This document shows positions 1-9,693 of a stretch of 64,000 nt of DNA, one piece after another. The DNA is from Flavobacteriales bacterium. GTDB taxonomy: Bacteria; Bacteroidota; Bacteroidia; Flavobacteriales_F; PHOS-HE28. The stretch spans positions 48,586-112,585 of the forward strand of contig JADJOG010000011.1 in NCBI GenBank assembly GCA_016713865.1, given 5' to 3'. The number at the start of each line of letters is the position of its first letter. The stretch's first letter is position 1. The position numbers and the translations under genes are program-made. The notes under the pieces were generated by a model. The model searched no databases, was not told where the DNA came from, and was given only the letters and a program-made list of their open reading frames with translations.

Positions 1-705
1 GGCGATATCGATGTGCTGAAGCAGCAGCAGGAGGTGCGCAAGGTGCTGGGCTACCTGCCGCAGGAGTTCGGGGTGTATCCGCGTGTGAGCGCCTACGAAA
101 TGCTCGATCATATCGCCCTGCTGAAAGGCGTGGTGAATAGTCGGGAACGAAAGGAACTGGTTGAAGCATTGCTGAACAGGGTGAACCTATGGGAGCACCG
201 CAACCGGCGTATCGCAGGCTTCAGCGGCGGCATGAAGCAACGATTCGGTATCGCGCAATCGCTGATCGGCGAGCCCAAGCTCATCATTGTGGATGAACCA
301 ACGGCGGGCCTTGATCCCGGCGAGCGCAACCGTTTCTACAACCTGCTCACGGAGATCGGCGAGAACGTCGTGGTGATCCTCAGCACGCACATCGTGCAGG
401 ATGTGCTGGAGCTGTGCGGGAACATGGCGATCATCAACAAGGGCGTCTTGCTCTTCGCCGGAGCGCCGAACGATGCGTTGGCATCCATGCGCGGCAAGGT
501 GTGGGAAAAGGCGATCAGCAAGCATGAGTTGGAGCAATACGCCAACAGCCATGCCCTGATCAGCAACAAACTCGTTGCTGGCCGACCGATCATTCACGTG
601 TTGAGCGCCGGCGATCCAGGCAATGGATTCGTGAGCACGGAGCCGAGCTTGGAGGACGTGTTCTTCGGCGCAATTCACGCGAACCAAGCTCACGTCGCGG
701 GATGA
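1..705 (+). CDS. ABC transporter ATP-binding protein (5' end missing)
   Basis: This is the ATPase of an ABC-2 type exporter. The frame is open from base 1, so the start and the Walker A loop lie outside the window. Visible are the Q-loop (YLPQEFGVYP), the signature FSGGMKQR, Walker B plus D-loop (LIIVDEPTAGLDP) and the switch histidine (STH). The C-terminal ~70 residues look like the accessory domain of multidrug/antibiotic-type exporters. Its stop overlaps the next start as ATGA (702-705), so translation is coupled to the permease/peptidase. The substrate cannot be told from sequence. Confidence 0.93.
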   Translation, partial: GDIDVLKQQQEVRKVLGYLPQEFGVYPRVSAYEMLDHIALLKGVVNSRERKELVEALLNRVNLWEHRNRRIAGFSGGMKQRFGIAQSLIGEPKLIIVDEPTAGLDPGERNRFYNLLTEIGENVVVILSTHIVQDVLELCGNMAIINKGVLLFAGAPNDALASMRGKVWEKAISKHELEQYANSHALISNKLVAGRPIIHVLSAGDPGNGFVSTEPSLEDVFFGAIHANQAHVAG

Positions 706-3700
706 TCCTTCGCCTCATCTTCTTTGAACTGCGGTTCTGGTTCCGCCAGCCGCTGCTTTGGGTATTCCTCGGGCTTGCGTTCGCCTTCGCATGCGCGCTG
801 GCTGTGTTCGAGAGCGGAGGTGTGGGCAGCCCAGGGATGGTGCATGTGAACTCGCCACGTCATGTATTCGAGCTGTACGCCAACCTGGCCTTCCTCTGGC
901 TGCCCATGGTCACGGCATTCGTGAACGCGACGGCAATTCGGGACTTCGCTCATCGCACGTCGGACATCGTGTTCAGCACGGTGGTCACACGTCGGCAATA
1001 TCTGCTCGGTCGCTTTCTCGGTAGCACGTTGGTGGCGCTCATCCCCACGATGGGTATTTCGGCGGGATTGGTTGCGGGCAGTTGGATCCCGTACGGAGAT
1101 GCCATTCGCTTCGGGCCGAACAACTGGGTGGTACACGCGCAGGCATTCCTGTGGTTCGCGGTGAGCAGTATCGCCTTCCAGAGCGCGGTGATGTTCGCGG
1201 TGGCCACGTTCGTGCGTTCCTCAGCGGCGGCGTTCGTCACCTCCATCGCATTGGTGGTGCTCAATGTGATGGCGACGGCTTACGCCACCGAGGTGGATAA
1301 TACATGGCTCGCTTCGTTGCTCGATCCTTTCGGTGTGAAGGCTTTGGACGAGGTGACACGCTATTGGAGCGTGCATGACAGCAACACGTCTCTGTTGCCA
1401 GTTGTCGGGACATTGACCGTGAATCGCTTGCTCTGGCTGGCCATTGGGGCAATCGTTTTCGTCTTGGGGTATTGGCGGTTCTCGTTCACTGAACGCAGGT
1501 CCAGCGCCCGACCCGTTGCCGATGGGCAGGATGGTGGGCGGATGAATACCGAGCTTCCGGTCGTCAGTCTTTCGCACGCAGGTTCTTCGCGTTGGAGGCG
1601 TTTCGGCCGACTGATGCGATCAGATCTCGGGAGCATCTACCGATCCCCGGTGTTCTGGATCATTGTCGGGCTGGGTCTGCTCATGTGCGCGGTCGCATTA
1701 AGCGAAGTGAACCAGGCATTCGGGAATCGCTCGTGGCCGGTCACCTACAATGTCACGGAGTTGTTGCGGGGCTTGTCCATGCTCTTCATCGTAGTGATCA
1801 TCACCTACTACAGTGGTGAATTGTACTGGCGCGACCGCGACATGGGCCTTGATGGGATCGCGCATGCGCTACCGGTGCGCTCACGCTGGAGGGTGCTGGC
1901 GCACTTGACAACCGTGCTCCTTATCGGCGGCTTCGTGCTCGTGCTGATGTCCTTCGCGGGCATGTGCACACAGTTGGCCATGGGATATACACGCCTGCAG
2001 CTCTGGCTCTATTTCGCCTCGTTCATCGGCCCGGGACTGGTTGCGTTCGCCTTCTGGTCCTTGCTCGCGCTCGCCATTCAGATGTTGGTGCATCACAAGT
2101 ACGCGGGCTTCGGGCTCTTCATCGTGCTCTTCGCGGTGAACGCGCTCATCTGGCGGTTCCTCAAGGTGGAGTCGAACCTCGTTGTGCTCTATGGTTCGCC
2201 AAGGCTGTGGTATTCTGACATGAACGGCTTCGGACCCTTCCTCGCGCCATGGTTGTTCTTCAAGACCTATTGGCTGGCGTTCGCGAGCGTGCTGTTCTTC
2301 GCGGCTGCTCTTTTTCTGGTAAGAGGAGGAGAGACGACTTGGCGCTGGCGCGCGCGTATCGCTGGAGGAAGATTGCGTAGGTCATGGCTGGCGGGTGCGG
2401 GTCTGCTGGGCGTCTGGTTCGTGCTCTTCTGTTTCGGTTACTACAACACACGGATCTTGAATGAATCGCACACACGCCAGGACACGGAAGCGCTGCAAGT
2501 GGAATACGAGCGCGCGTACAAACCGTTGGCGAACACGGCGCTCCCGCACATCACGGCGGTTGACATCTCCATCGACCTCGAACCCGGGGCACGTGCCATC
2601 AGCTACCATGCTGATCTGACGCTCACCAACAAGGGACCGCGTTCGGTGGATACGCTTTGGTTCGGCCTACCCGATCGGATGAAGTTGCGATTCGAGATAC
2701 CAGGGGCGAAGGATGTCCTGAACGACACGGCGCGATACGTTCGGATGTTCCGCCTCGGAAAGCCATTGGCTCCAGGGGATTCCGTCCGCATCGGCATTGC
2801 TTCGGAATGGCAACAACGAGGCTTCGGCAACGATGCGGACTTCTTGGAGTTCGTCGAGAACGGCACCTTCATCAACAACGGTGATCTGCTGCCCTCCATC
2901 GGTTACCAGGCTGAGGTGGAACTCACCGATCCGGGTGCGCGCCGCAAGCGCGGATTACCGCCGAACCGACGCATGGACGCATTAAGCGATCTGCCTGAAG
3001 CGCGGCGTTTCTCCGCAGTGATGCCTTACGCCGATCACATCCGGTTCGCCTGCACGATCAGCACCGCTCCGGACCAGGTCGCGATCGCACCGGGAGAGCT
3101 CAAGCGCGAGTGGAAGGAGGGCGGTAAACGTTGGTTCCGCTATGAGTGCGCCACGCCGATTTTCAACTTCTGGTCAGTGCTGAGCGCGCGGTACGAGGTT
3201 TCGAAGGAGGTGGCCAACGGCGTGACATTGGAAGTGTACCATCATCCGGAGCATGGTGCAAACGTGCAGCGGATGACGAAGGCCATGCGCGATGCGATCG
3301 GTTATGCATCGACCAACTTCTCGCCCTACCAGCACAATGTGGCACGCATCATCGAGTTCCCGCGCTACCGCAGCTTCGCTCAATCGTTCCCGGGCACCAT
3401 GCCTTACAGCGAGGCCATCGGCTTCATCACCGACCTGCGCGATACGGCCCGCATCGATATGGTTTACTATGTGGTGGCTCACGAGGTGGCGCACCAATGG
3501 TGGGGCCATCAAGTGCTGGGTCCGCGCATGCAAGGCAGCACCATGATGAACGAGAGCATGGCGCAATACACCGCGCTCATGGTGCTGGAGAAGGAGTACG
3601 GTCGTCCGGCCATGCGGAAGTTCCTCAAGTACGAACGCGACACCTACCTGCGCGGGCGCGGCAAGGAGGGAATCGGTGAAGAGCCGCTGATGAAAGTGGA

Positions 3701-4235
3701 GAACCAGCAGCACATCCACTACAGCAAGGGAAGCGTGGTGATGTATGGCCTGCGGGTGTACATTGGCGAAGAGCGTGTCAATGCTGCCTGCCGCGCCTTC
3801 ATCGACTCGTTCGCTTTCAAGGGAGCGCCGTATCCCACCACGCTGGATCTGTATCGTTCACTCGAGGCAGTTACACCAGATAGCCTTCGCTACCTATTGG
3901 AGGATGGCCTGAAGCACATCACCTTCTACCGCAATGCGTTGACTTCCGCCAAGTCCGAACGGAACGCCGATGGTTCTTGGACGGTGGACGCTACAATCAC
4001 CTGCGCCAAGCTCCACGCAGATTCGTTGGGCAAAGAGACCGAAGTGCCGATGGACGACTGGCTGGATGTGGCCGTGGAATATGAGGGAGGAGAGGTGATG
4101 CAATGCGTGCGGTTGCACTCTGGGGAGAATGCGTTGCGCATGACCGTGCCGCGGAAGCCCAAAGCTGTAGCGATGGATCCCGATCACCTGTTCTTTGATC
4201 GGGAAGCGGAGGATGATCGGCTAAAAGTGGACTGA
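702..4235 (+). CDS. ABC-2 permease fused to M1-family aminopeptidase
   Basis: A 1177-residue two-part protein. Roughly residues 1-600 are an ABC-2 permease: two blocks of about six hydrophobic segments separated by a soluble linker. The remainder is an M1-type metallopeptidase with the zinc motif HEVAHQWWGHQ near residue 930 followed by the glutamate of NESMAQY. Such fusions, paired with an ABC ATPase, are a known Bacteroidota arrangement. Here the ATPase is the upstream gene, joined by a 4-base overlap. The peptidase probably acts on the far side of the inner membrane on a transported or membrane-bound peptide; that is inference. The reading frame is intact. Confidence 0.92.
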   Translation: MILRLIFFELRFWFRQPLLWVFLGLAFAFACALAVFESGGVGSPGMVHVNSPRHVFELYANLAFLWLPMVTAFVNATAIRDFAHRTSDIVFSTVVTRRQYLLGRFLGSTLVALIPTMGISAGLVAGSWIPYGDAIRFGPNNWVVHAQAFLWFAVSSIAFQSAVMFAVATFVRSSAAAFVTSIALVVLNVMATAYATEVDNTWLASLLDPFGVKALDEVTRYWSVHDSNTSLLPVVGTLTVNRLLWLAIGAIVFVLGYWRFSFTERRSSARPVADGQDGGRMNTELPVVSLSHAGSSRWRRFGRLMRSDLGSIYRSPVFWIIVGLGLLMCAVALSEVNQAFGNRSWPVTYNVTELLRGLSMLFIVVIITYYSGELYWRDRDMGLDGIAHALPVRSRWRVLAHLTTVLLIGGFVLVLMSFAGMCTQLAMGYTRLQLWLYFASFIGPGLVAFAFWSLLALAIQMLVHHKYAGFGLFIVLFAVNALIWRFLKVESNLVVLYGSPRLWYSDMNGFGPFLAPWLFFKTYWLAFASVLFFAAALFLVRGGETTWRWRARIAGGRLRRSWLAGAGLLGVWFVLFCFGYYNTRILNESHTRQDTEALQVEYERAYKPLANTALPHITAVDISIDLEPGARAISYHADLTLTNKGPRSVDTLWFGLPDRMKLRFEIPGAKDVLNDTARYVRMFRLGKPLAPGDSVRIGIASEWQQRGFGNDADFLEFVENGTFINNGDLLPSIGYQAEVELTDPGARRKRGLPPNRRMDALSDLPEARRFSAVMPYADHIRFACTISTAPDQVAIAPGELKREWKEGGKRWFRYECATPIFNFWSVLSARYEVSKEVANGVTLEVYHHPEHGANVQRMTKAMRDAIGYASTNFSPYQHNVARIIEFPRYRSFAQSFPGTMPYSEAIGFITDLRDTARIDMVYYVVAHEVAHQWWGHQVLGPRMQGSTMMNESMAQYTALMVLEKEYGRPAMRKFLKYERDTYLRGRGKEGIGEEPLMKVENQQHIHYSKGSVVMYGLRVYIGEERVNAACRAFIDSFAFKGAPYPTTLDLYRSLEAVTPDSLRYLLEDGLKHITFYRNALTSAKSERNADGSWTVDATITCAKLHADSLGKETEVPMDDWLDVAVEYEGGEVMQCVRLHSGENALRMTVPRKPKAVAMDPDHLFFDREAEDDRLKVD

Positions 4236-4241
4236 TTCTCA

Positions 4242-4345
4242 TTTCTCCCCATACCTCGGATCCGCCTACCACGGCATGCTTGCCCATGCTGATGGTGCGC
4301 AGCGCCTTCACTCCGACAACTTGCTCCACTACGCTTCGCACGCCG
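4242..4345 (-). pseudogene. scar: 3' end of a second dnaE-like gene
   Basis: Read on the minus strand, this stretch encodes ALRTISMGK and, after one inserted base, PW-stop-ADPRYGEK-stop. The end of the polymerase gene at 6201 encodes ALRTISMEKLPWKADPRYGEK. The nucleotide match to 6204-6265 is about 87% over ~62 bases by eye, and weaker protein similarity (VVE...G..ALRTISM) continues to about 4345. Only the tail is present. It has the same orientation as the intact gene, with one damaged gene lying between. Confidence 0.8.
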
Positions 4346-4392
4346 AAAAGTCATTCATGCACCAGTCGCTCGCACCTTGCTCAAGGCGATTC

Positions 4393-5939
4393 TTACAGGC
4401 GCACGATTGGCGCACGCAGAACGCGGTCGCCGGTCGTAAGGGTGAGCACGTAGCTGCCTGCGGGAAGCCCTGAAAGATCCAGCATCCTTGTATGGTCGCC
4501 AGCCTGAAAGCGAGCTTCGGACAGGAGGGTTTGCACCAGGGCTCCACTCGCATCGTACAGCTGCATGGATACAGCTTCAGCTCGGTTAAGGCTGAAGGCG
4601 AAGGTCGTCTCGTCAGCTGTTGGATTTGGGTAAAGAAGGATTGGAGGCGTGACGAACTCTTTATCGGACACGGCAACCGTCAACTCGTTCAGCAGTCGGC
4701 ACACAACGAGGGTCCGGGTGTTATTCACGCGGCCATAACCGCCTAGCAAGAGCTTGCCATCTGGTTGCAGAGCGGCGCAAAACGCACCGCTGTTATTCCC
4801 CGGCAGGGTGAAGGAGCCTGCATTCCCGAAGGCGGCGTCCGGATTTCCATTCGTGGTGTAACGAAGCGCGCGGAACTGGCCGTTCTCATTCGTGCCCACG
4901 AGAACCAGCCGGTCATCTGGCTGCGCGAGCACTACTGCCGGCTTACTGTCGCAGCATTGCGGAAAGATGAATGTGCTCACCAATCCGAGGAAGCCGAACG
5001 TGGGATCGAATGCTCCCTCGCTGGAAACGCGGAGCATCTCCATACCACCGCCGTTCTCATTCACGTTGCCGATCACGATGTTGCCGTTGGATTGCATGTC
5101 GAGGGAATACGCGATACCCTCGAAGCCATTGAGGTTGGCGTAACCGGCGTTGCCGAATGTTGCATCCAGCGTTCCGTTGGATGCGAATCTGGCGAGCAAG
5201 GCGAGTTGGACACCGTCGATGGAAGTTCCTGCTTGAGCAGGCGCCCATCGTTAAGCACCCCATTGGCAAGCGCAGCCGCCGGTCCGGGGCTCGGTGTGGC
5301 GTATGTTCTGCCGTTCGTGCCGAACCCGCTCGCATCCAAGTCCCCATTCGGGAGGTAGCGCGCCAGCAGGATCTTCTCGAATACGCTCTCATCACCGGTA
5401 CCCGCGATCAGGATGCGGCCATTAGGCAGGATGCTCACCGCATTGGCGTACTCTCTGGTTGGCGTTCCTGGTTGCGAGAAATCCGTGACCACGAATCCGT
5501 TGTTCCCGAAGTCGGTATCCAATGTCCAGTCGGTATTGACCCTGAATAACAGGATGTCTTCAGCGAAGGGGTCTCCAAGCGGGGCTGGAAGAGCCCGCAA
5601 CGACGATCTTCCCATCATCCTGCAGCGCCACCGAGTTGGCGATATCGCTCGGTCATCGGCGCCGAAGTAGTCAGGTTCAGCACCTCGCCATCGGATGTCA
5701 GCTCCATGCAGGCCACCTGCTTGTCCTGCTCGCCAGAGAGCGGTAGCTAGCGTTCCGACCAGAATGATGTTACCGTTCGGTCGCAGCACCATGGTCGTGC
5801 CTTGCATGCTGTTGAATGGGTGCGACACGTTAACGACACCATTCAGGCCGAAGTCCGGATCTAGTATTCCTGACTGCGCTTGAACCGTTGCGCCGATGAG
5901 CAGGCACAACAGAATGCTGGGTAGTGTTCGAGTGGTCAT
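4393..5939 (-). pseudogene. delta-60-repeat T9SS secreted protein, frameshifted
   Basis: The N-terminus has a signal peptide (MTTRTLPSILLCLLIGATVQ). It is followed by repeated blocks of the delta-60 type (DPDFGxxG... LxPNGxIxxxGT; TFGNAG... LQPDGKLLLGG), expected to form a beta-propeller-like extracellular domain. The C-terminal ~80 residues (LYPNPTADE... GLPAGSYVLTL) are a T9SS type A sorting domain. The gene is not in one frame. A shift near 5225-5240 moves from LLK to AGTSIDG, and between about 5560 and 5760 the expected repeat is spread over all three frames (ANSVALQDDGKIVVAGS in one, DKQVACMELTSDGEV in another). Several indels are needed, so it is either a pseudogene or poorly sequenced. 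Confidence 0.8.
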
Positions 5940-6200
5940 GGCGTTGATGTTGTGGCCGCAATGCTAGTGGAGCCTTTCACCTTGCATCAGGTAACCTTTG
6001 TTCCATCGGCTCGCTCATGTTGCTCATTGAGCGCACCGGAGCCTTATGCGCGCTCTGGATGGAACATTTGTTATGCGGATGCGGATCTGCGTGACCCGTG
6101 TGCTGACTGGTGATGCCGTTATGCTTCATGCAGTGCTTGCTCATGGCAATGGGCGAATAGGGAGGCCTGCGTCACATGGCGCCGAAGCGTGTGTCATCGA

Positions 6201-9200
6201 CTACTTCTCCCCATACCTCGGATCAGCCTTCCACGGCAGCTTCTCCATGCTGATGGTGCGCAGCGCGCAATGCCCGAACTCCTCTTCCACCACGCCGATC
6301 AAGCGGTACACGCCACGGCCACGGAACGGGTAGCGCGCCGCCACGGAAGGGAACTGCGTGCTGTCCCAGAAATCGCCAGCGGGATCGATGAAGGAGCCGA
6401 AGCTCATGTAATCGCCGCGACTGGTGGTGGTGGTCTTCACGTGGATCATGTAGCCGAGCATCTGAACTTGTTTGCCGATGTGCTTCTCCATGTCGCGCTT
6501 GAGGATGAAGGGATGTGAAGAGGCGACTGGTGAATGGTCATTGGTGAATGGAGGTCCGCCGTGCTCAGCCCATTCGCCATTCACCAATGACCATTCACCG
6601 CACTCCACCAACGCGAACGGATCGCACAACGGAAAGCCCAGCAGGTCCAGCTCGTCGTAGGCATCGGCCAGGGGATGGTGATGCAGGTCGGGCAGCGTGG
6701 GCTCTTCCACCTTCGTGATGAAGAGGTCACCATCGGCGGTGACGCGCGCGGGCTTGTGCAGCAGGGTGAGGTCCCACAGCAATTGCGGCTTGCTCTTGCC
6801 GGTGAAGCGCAATGCCCCCACACGGATGAGGATGCGCGCTTGCTCCACATGCAAAGGCACGCGCTTCAGCAAGTCTTGCAGATCGACGAAGGGTCCGTTG
6901 CGGCGGCGCTCGTTCAGGACCAGCTGCGCGGTCTCGCTCTCGAGGCTCTTGATGTTGCCTAGGCCCAGGAAGATGCAGGTTGCGTGTTGACGCGTTGATG
7001 TGTTGCGTGTTGGTGTTCCCGTTCTCTGATTCTCTCATCCTCTGATTTTGATGCACTGAGCAGCACAACTCTTCACTGGTATTCACGCACGGCGCTTCGA
7101 CCATCGCTCCCGCGCGCTTCGCCTCATGCAGGTAGAATTCAGTTCTGTAGAAGCCGCCGAAGTTGTTCGCCACGCCCACGAGGAACTCCAACGGATGGTG
7201 CGCCTTCAGGTAGAGGCTCTGGTAGCTCTCCACCGCATAGCTGGCGCTGTGGCCCTTCGCGAAGCTGAAGCTGGCGAAGCTCTGGATCTGCCGCCACACC
7301 TCTTCGGCCTCGCCCGGCGGATAGCCCATGCGCTTGCAATTGGTGAAGAACTTCTGCTCCACCACCTTGAACTCCGGCCGGTCGCGGTAACGGATGTTCA
7401 TGCCGCGCCGCACCGTGTCCGAGTCCTCCAGATCGAGCCCGCCGTAGAGATGCACCACGCGGATCACGTCCTCCTGGTACACCATCACGCCGTAGGTCTC
7501 GGGCATGATCTCCAAAAGGCGCTTAGGCGCCAGTTTGCGCCGCTCGGGATCGTTGTGGCGCAGCAGGTACTCGCGCATCATGCCGCTCTCCGCAACACCG
7601 GGGCGAATGATGCTGCTCGCCGCTACCAGTCCGAGATAATCTTCCACCTTCAGCTTCTTCAGCAGCATGCGCATGGCCGGGCTCTCCACATAGAAGCAGC
7701 CGATCGTATTGCCCGTGCGCAGCAGTTCCTTGATCGCGGGATCCTCCTTGAAGCGCGGGATGTCGTGGATGTCAACCGCTTCGCGGAAGTCACAAGTCAC
7801 AAGATCCAAGTCACAAGTCTCAAGTGAGCTGCCTTCCGGCCTTAAGTCTTGAGTCTTGTGACTTGTGTCTTGAGTCTTGTTCACCAACTCCACCGCGTCT
7901 CGTATGTGCCCCAGCCCGCGCTGGCTCAGCAGATCGAACTTGTGCAGGCCCAGGTCCTCGCATTCCAGCATGCTGATCTGCGTCACCGGAAAGCCTTTCG
8001 GCGGACGGAACAGCGCGGTGAAGTGCGCCACAGGCTTCTCCGTGATCACAATGCCGCCAGCGTGGATGCCCAAGTGATGCGGCATGCCGATCAAGCGCTG
8101 GCCATAGCGGATCACCGCTTGCGCCACCTTGTCCAACTCGCCGCTCTTCGCATGCGCGCTCGGACGACCACGTGAGTAGTAACCGTGATCGCCTTCGCTA
8201 AGCGCATCGATCTCCGCCGGCGGAAGTCCCACCGCTTTGCCTAGCTCGCGTATGGCGCCGCGCCATTGGAAGGTGGTGTACGTGGCGATCTGCGCGGCGT
8301 GGATCCCGCCCGGTCTTCCATCCGCAGCATTGTACTTCGCGAACACATAGCGGTACACCTCGTCGCGGTCCTTCCAACTGAAATCGATGTCGAAGTCGGG
8401 CGGCTTCTTGCGCGCGGGGTTGATGAAGCGCTCGAAGTAGAGGTCGAGCTCCATCGGGTCCACATCGGTGATGCGCAGGCAATAGGCCACCAGGCTGTTG
8501 GCGCCGCTGCCGCGCCCCACGTGGAAGAAACCTCGGCGGCGCGCATAATTCACGATGTCCTGGTTGATGAGGAAGTAGCTCACGAAGCCCATCTTCTCGA
8601 TCACGTCCAGCTCGTGCCAGAGGCGCGCCATCACCTTCGCGCTCGCGTTCGGGTAGCGGTACTTCAAGCCTTCCAGCGCATCGCGGTACAGCTGCTCGCG
8701 GTCCGCGCGCTCATCGTTCGTGAAGGCCGCGCGCGTCTTGTCGCTGCCATCGAAGGCGATGTTGCATGCTTCCAATAAGGGAACGGCGTTGTCCACCAAT
8801 TGCGGGAAGTCGCGGTAGATGCGCCGCACCTCTTCCTCGCTGCGGAGGAACTCGTCCTGCTCAGCAAGTTCATCCTTCGGCAGTTTGCTCACCACTGTGT
8901 TCTGCGCCACGGTGCGCAGCAGGCGGTGCGTGTTCCAGCCCCGTCCCGGGCTTGACCCGGGATTCTGGAAGGTCACCGGCATCAGTGCCACCAGGTCATT
9001 CATCCGCTTCGCCCACGGCGAGAATGCCAAACGCGTGAGTTCGCTCGGCTTGATGCCCACGCGCTCATTCACGCGCAACTGCTGCGGCGCATTGCTGAAA
9101 GGATAGATGAAGAAGACATCATTCAACTCGGGGGCGCGCGTCGGAATAGGCTCATCATCCAGCAGGTGCGCGCTCAGCAATTCATTCAAGCGCTGGAAAC

Positions 9201-9441
9201 CCGCGTTGCTCTTCGCGATGCCGATGTACAGCAGCTTTGCGCCATCGCGGAACTCGATGCCTGCCACCGGCCGCACGCCATAACGCGGTGCGTCGCGCAC
9301 GAAGTCGGGCACACCCGCCGAGCAATGGATGTCGGTGAGCGCGAACGAACGCACGCCTGCCTTCGCCGCTTCCTCCAGCAGCGCCTCGGGCTTCATCACG
9401 CCGTACTTGAAACTGAACCAGCTGTGGCAGTTGAGGAACAT
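6201..9441 (-). CDS. DnaE-type DNA polymerase III alpha, short form, with repeat insertions and one frame break
   Basis: This belongs to the short (about 1000-residue) DnaE group that Bacteroidota carry beside the main replicative alpha subunit; members are usually assigned to error-prone or repair synthesis. The N-terminal PHP domain starts MFLNCHSWFSFKYG, which fixes the start at 9441 even though the frame is open further upstream. The polymerase core shows PDFDIDFSWKDRDEVYRY with the catalytic aspartates, then fingers (GRGSGANSLVAYCL precedes it) and an HhH/OB tail. Four small repeats lie inside the gene (6529-6599, ~6985-7055, 7789-7880, 8938-8963). Three keep frame, but at ~6985-7055 the frame changes: the conserved IFLGLGNIKSLESETAQL and the C-terminal ~250 residues are in another frame. 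No imuA or imuB partner is adjacent. Confidence 0.85.
6529..6599. repeat. 7-bp tandem repeat arranged as a 23-bp perfect inverted repeat, inside dnaE
   Basis: The left arm (6529-6551) is built of heptamers of the type GGTGAAT / GGTCATT. The right arm (6570-6599) contains its exact 23-base reverse complement plus one more heptamer. The loop is about 20 bases. The insert is translated in frame as SLVNGEW...FTNDHSP within the polymerase C-terminal region, where the family has no such sequence. Confidence 0.9.
6985..7055. repeat. degenerate 7-bp tandem repeats inside dnaE, at the frame break
   Basis: Heptamer-like words GTTGCGT, GTTGACG, CGTTGAT, GTGTTGC, then CTCTGAT, TCTCTCA, TCCTCTG follow one another. 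Translated on the minus strand they give low-complexity residues (NQRMRESENGNTNTQHIN) unlike the DnaE family. The conserved sequence resumes immediately after it, but in a different reading frame. Confidence 0.75.
7789..7880. repeat. 7-bp tandem repeats in inverted pair, inside dnaE
   Basis: The left arm (7789-7824) is GTCACAA-type heptamers. The right arm (7842-7879) is the complementary TCTTGAG / TCTTGTG / ACTTGTG type. The spacer is about 17 bases. The insert is in frame and adds about 30 residues (KTQDTSHKTQD... CDLDLVTCDF) between VELVN and the conserved AVDIHDIPRFKEDPAI. Confidence 0.9.
8938..8963. repeat. CCCGGG-TTGA-CCCGGG palindromic mini-repeat (copy 1), inside dnaE
   Basis: The core CCCGGGCTTGACCCGGG is a near-perfect palindrome flanked by GT and ATT. 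It is in frame on the minus strand and translates as NPGSSPGRG in the linker after the PHP domain. Related copies are at 36361-36383 and 43446-43467. Confidence 0.85.
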
Positions 9442-9475
9442 GAGTGATTGCTGATTCTGGATTGCTGATTGGGCC
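9441..9475. repeat. GATTGCT heptamer repeat at the dnaE start
   Basis: Four consecutive heptamers (GATTGCT, GATTCTG, GATTGCT, GATTGGG) lie directly upstream of the dnaE start codon, in the 250-base gap between divergent dnaE and thiL. They would be the dnaE 5' leader. Confidence 0.8.
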
Positions 9476-9693
9476 GCCTGCGGGCTGTCCGCTTTAGCTG
9501 CCTCGGCGAAGCGCGTGTGGCTGCGGCTGCGGTGGCTTCCTCCGGTCGCCTCCTCGCATCGCGCCACACCTGCGCTTCGCCTTCGGCAGGCTATCGCTTC
9601 CATCCCTGGCGGGGCTTGACGTTTCCCCCGTCGATCGCGGGGTTCAGAAGGTATGCACGATCGGCACGCGCCGAAAGCAGAACTTCGCGCCGC

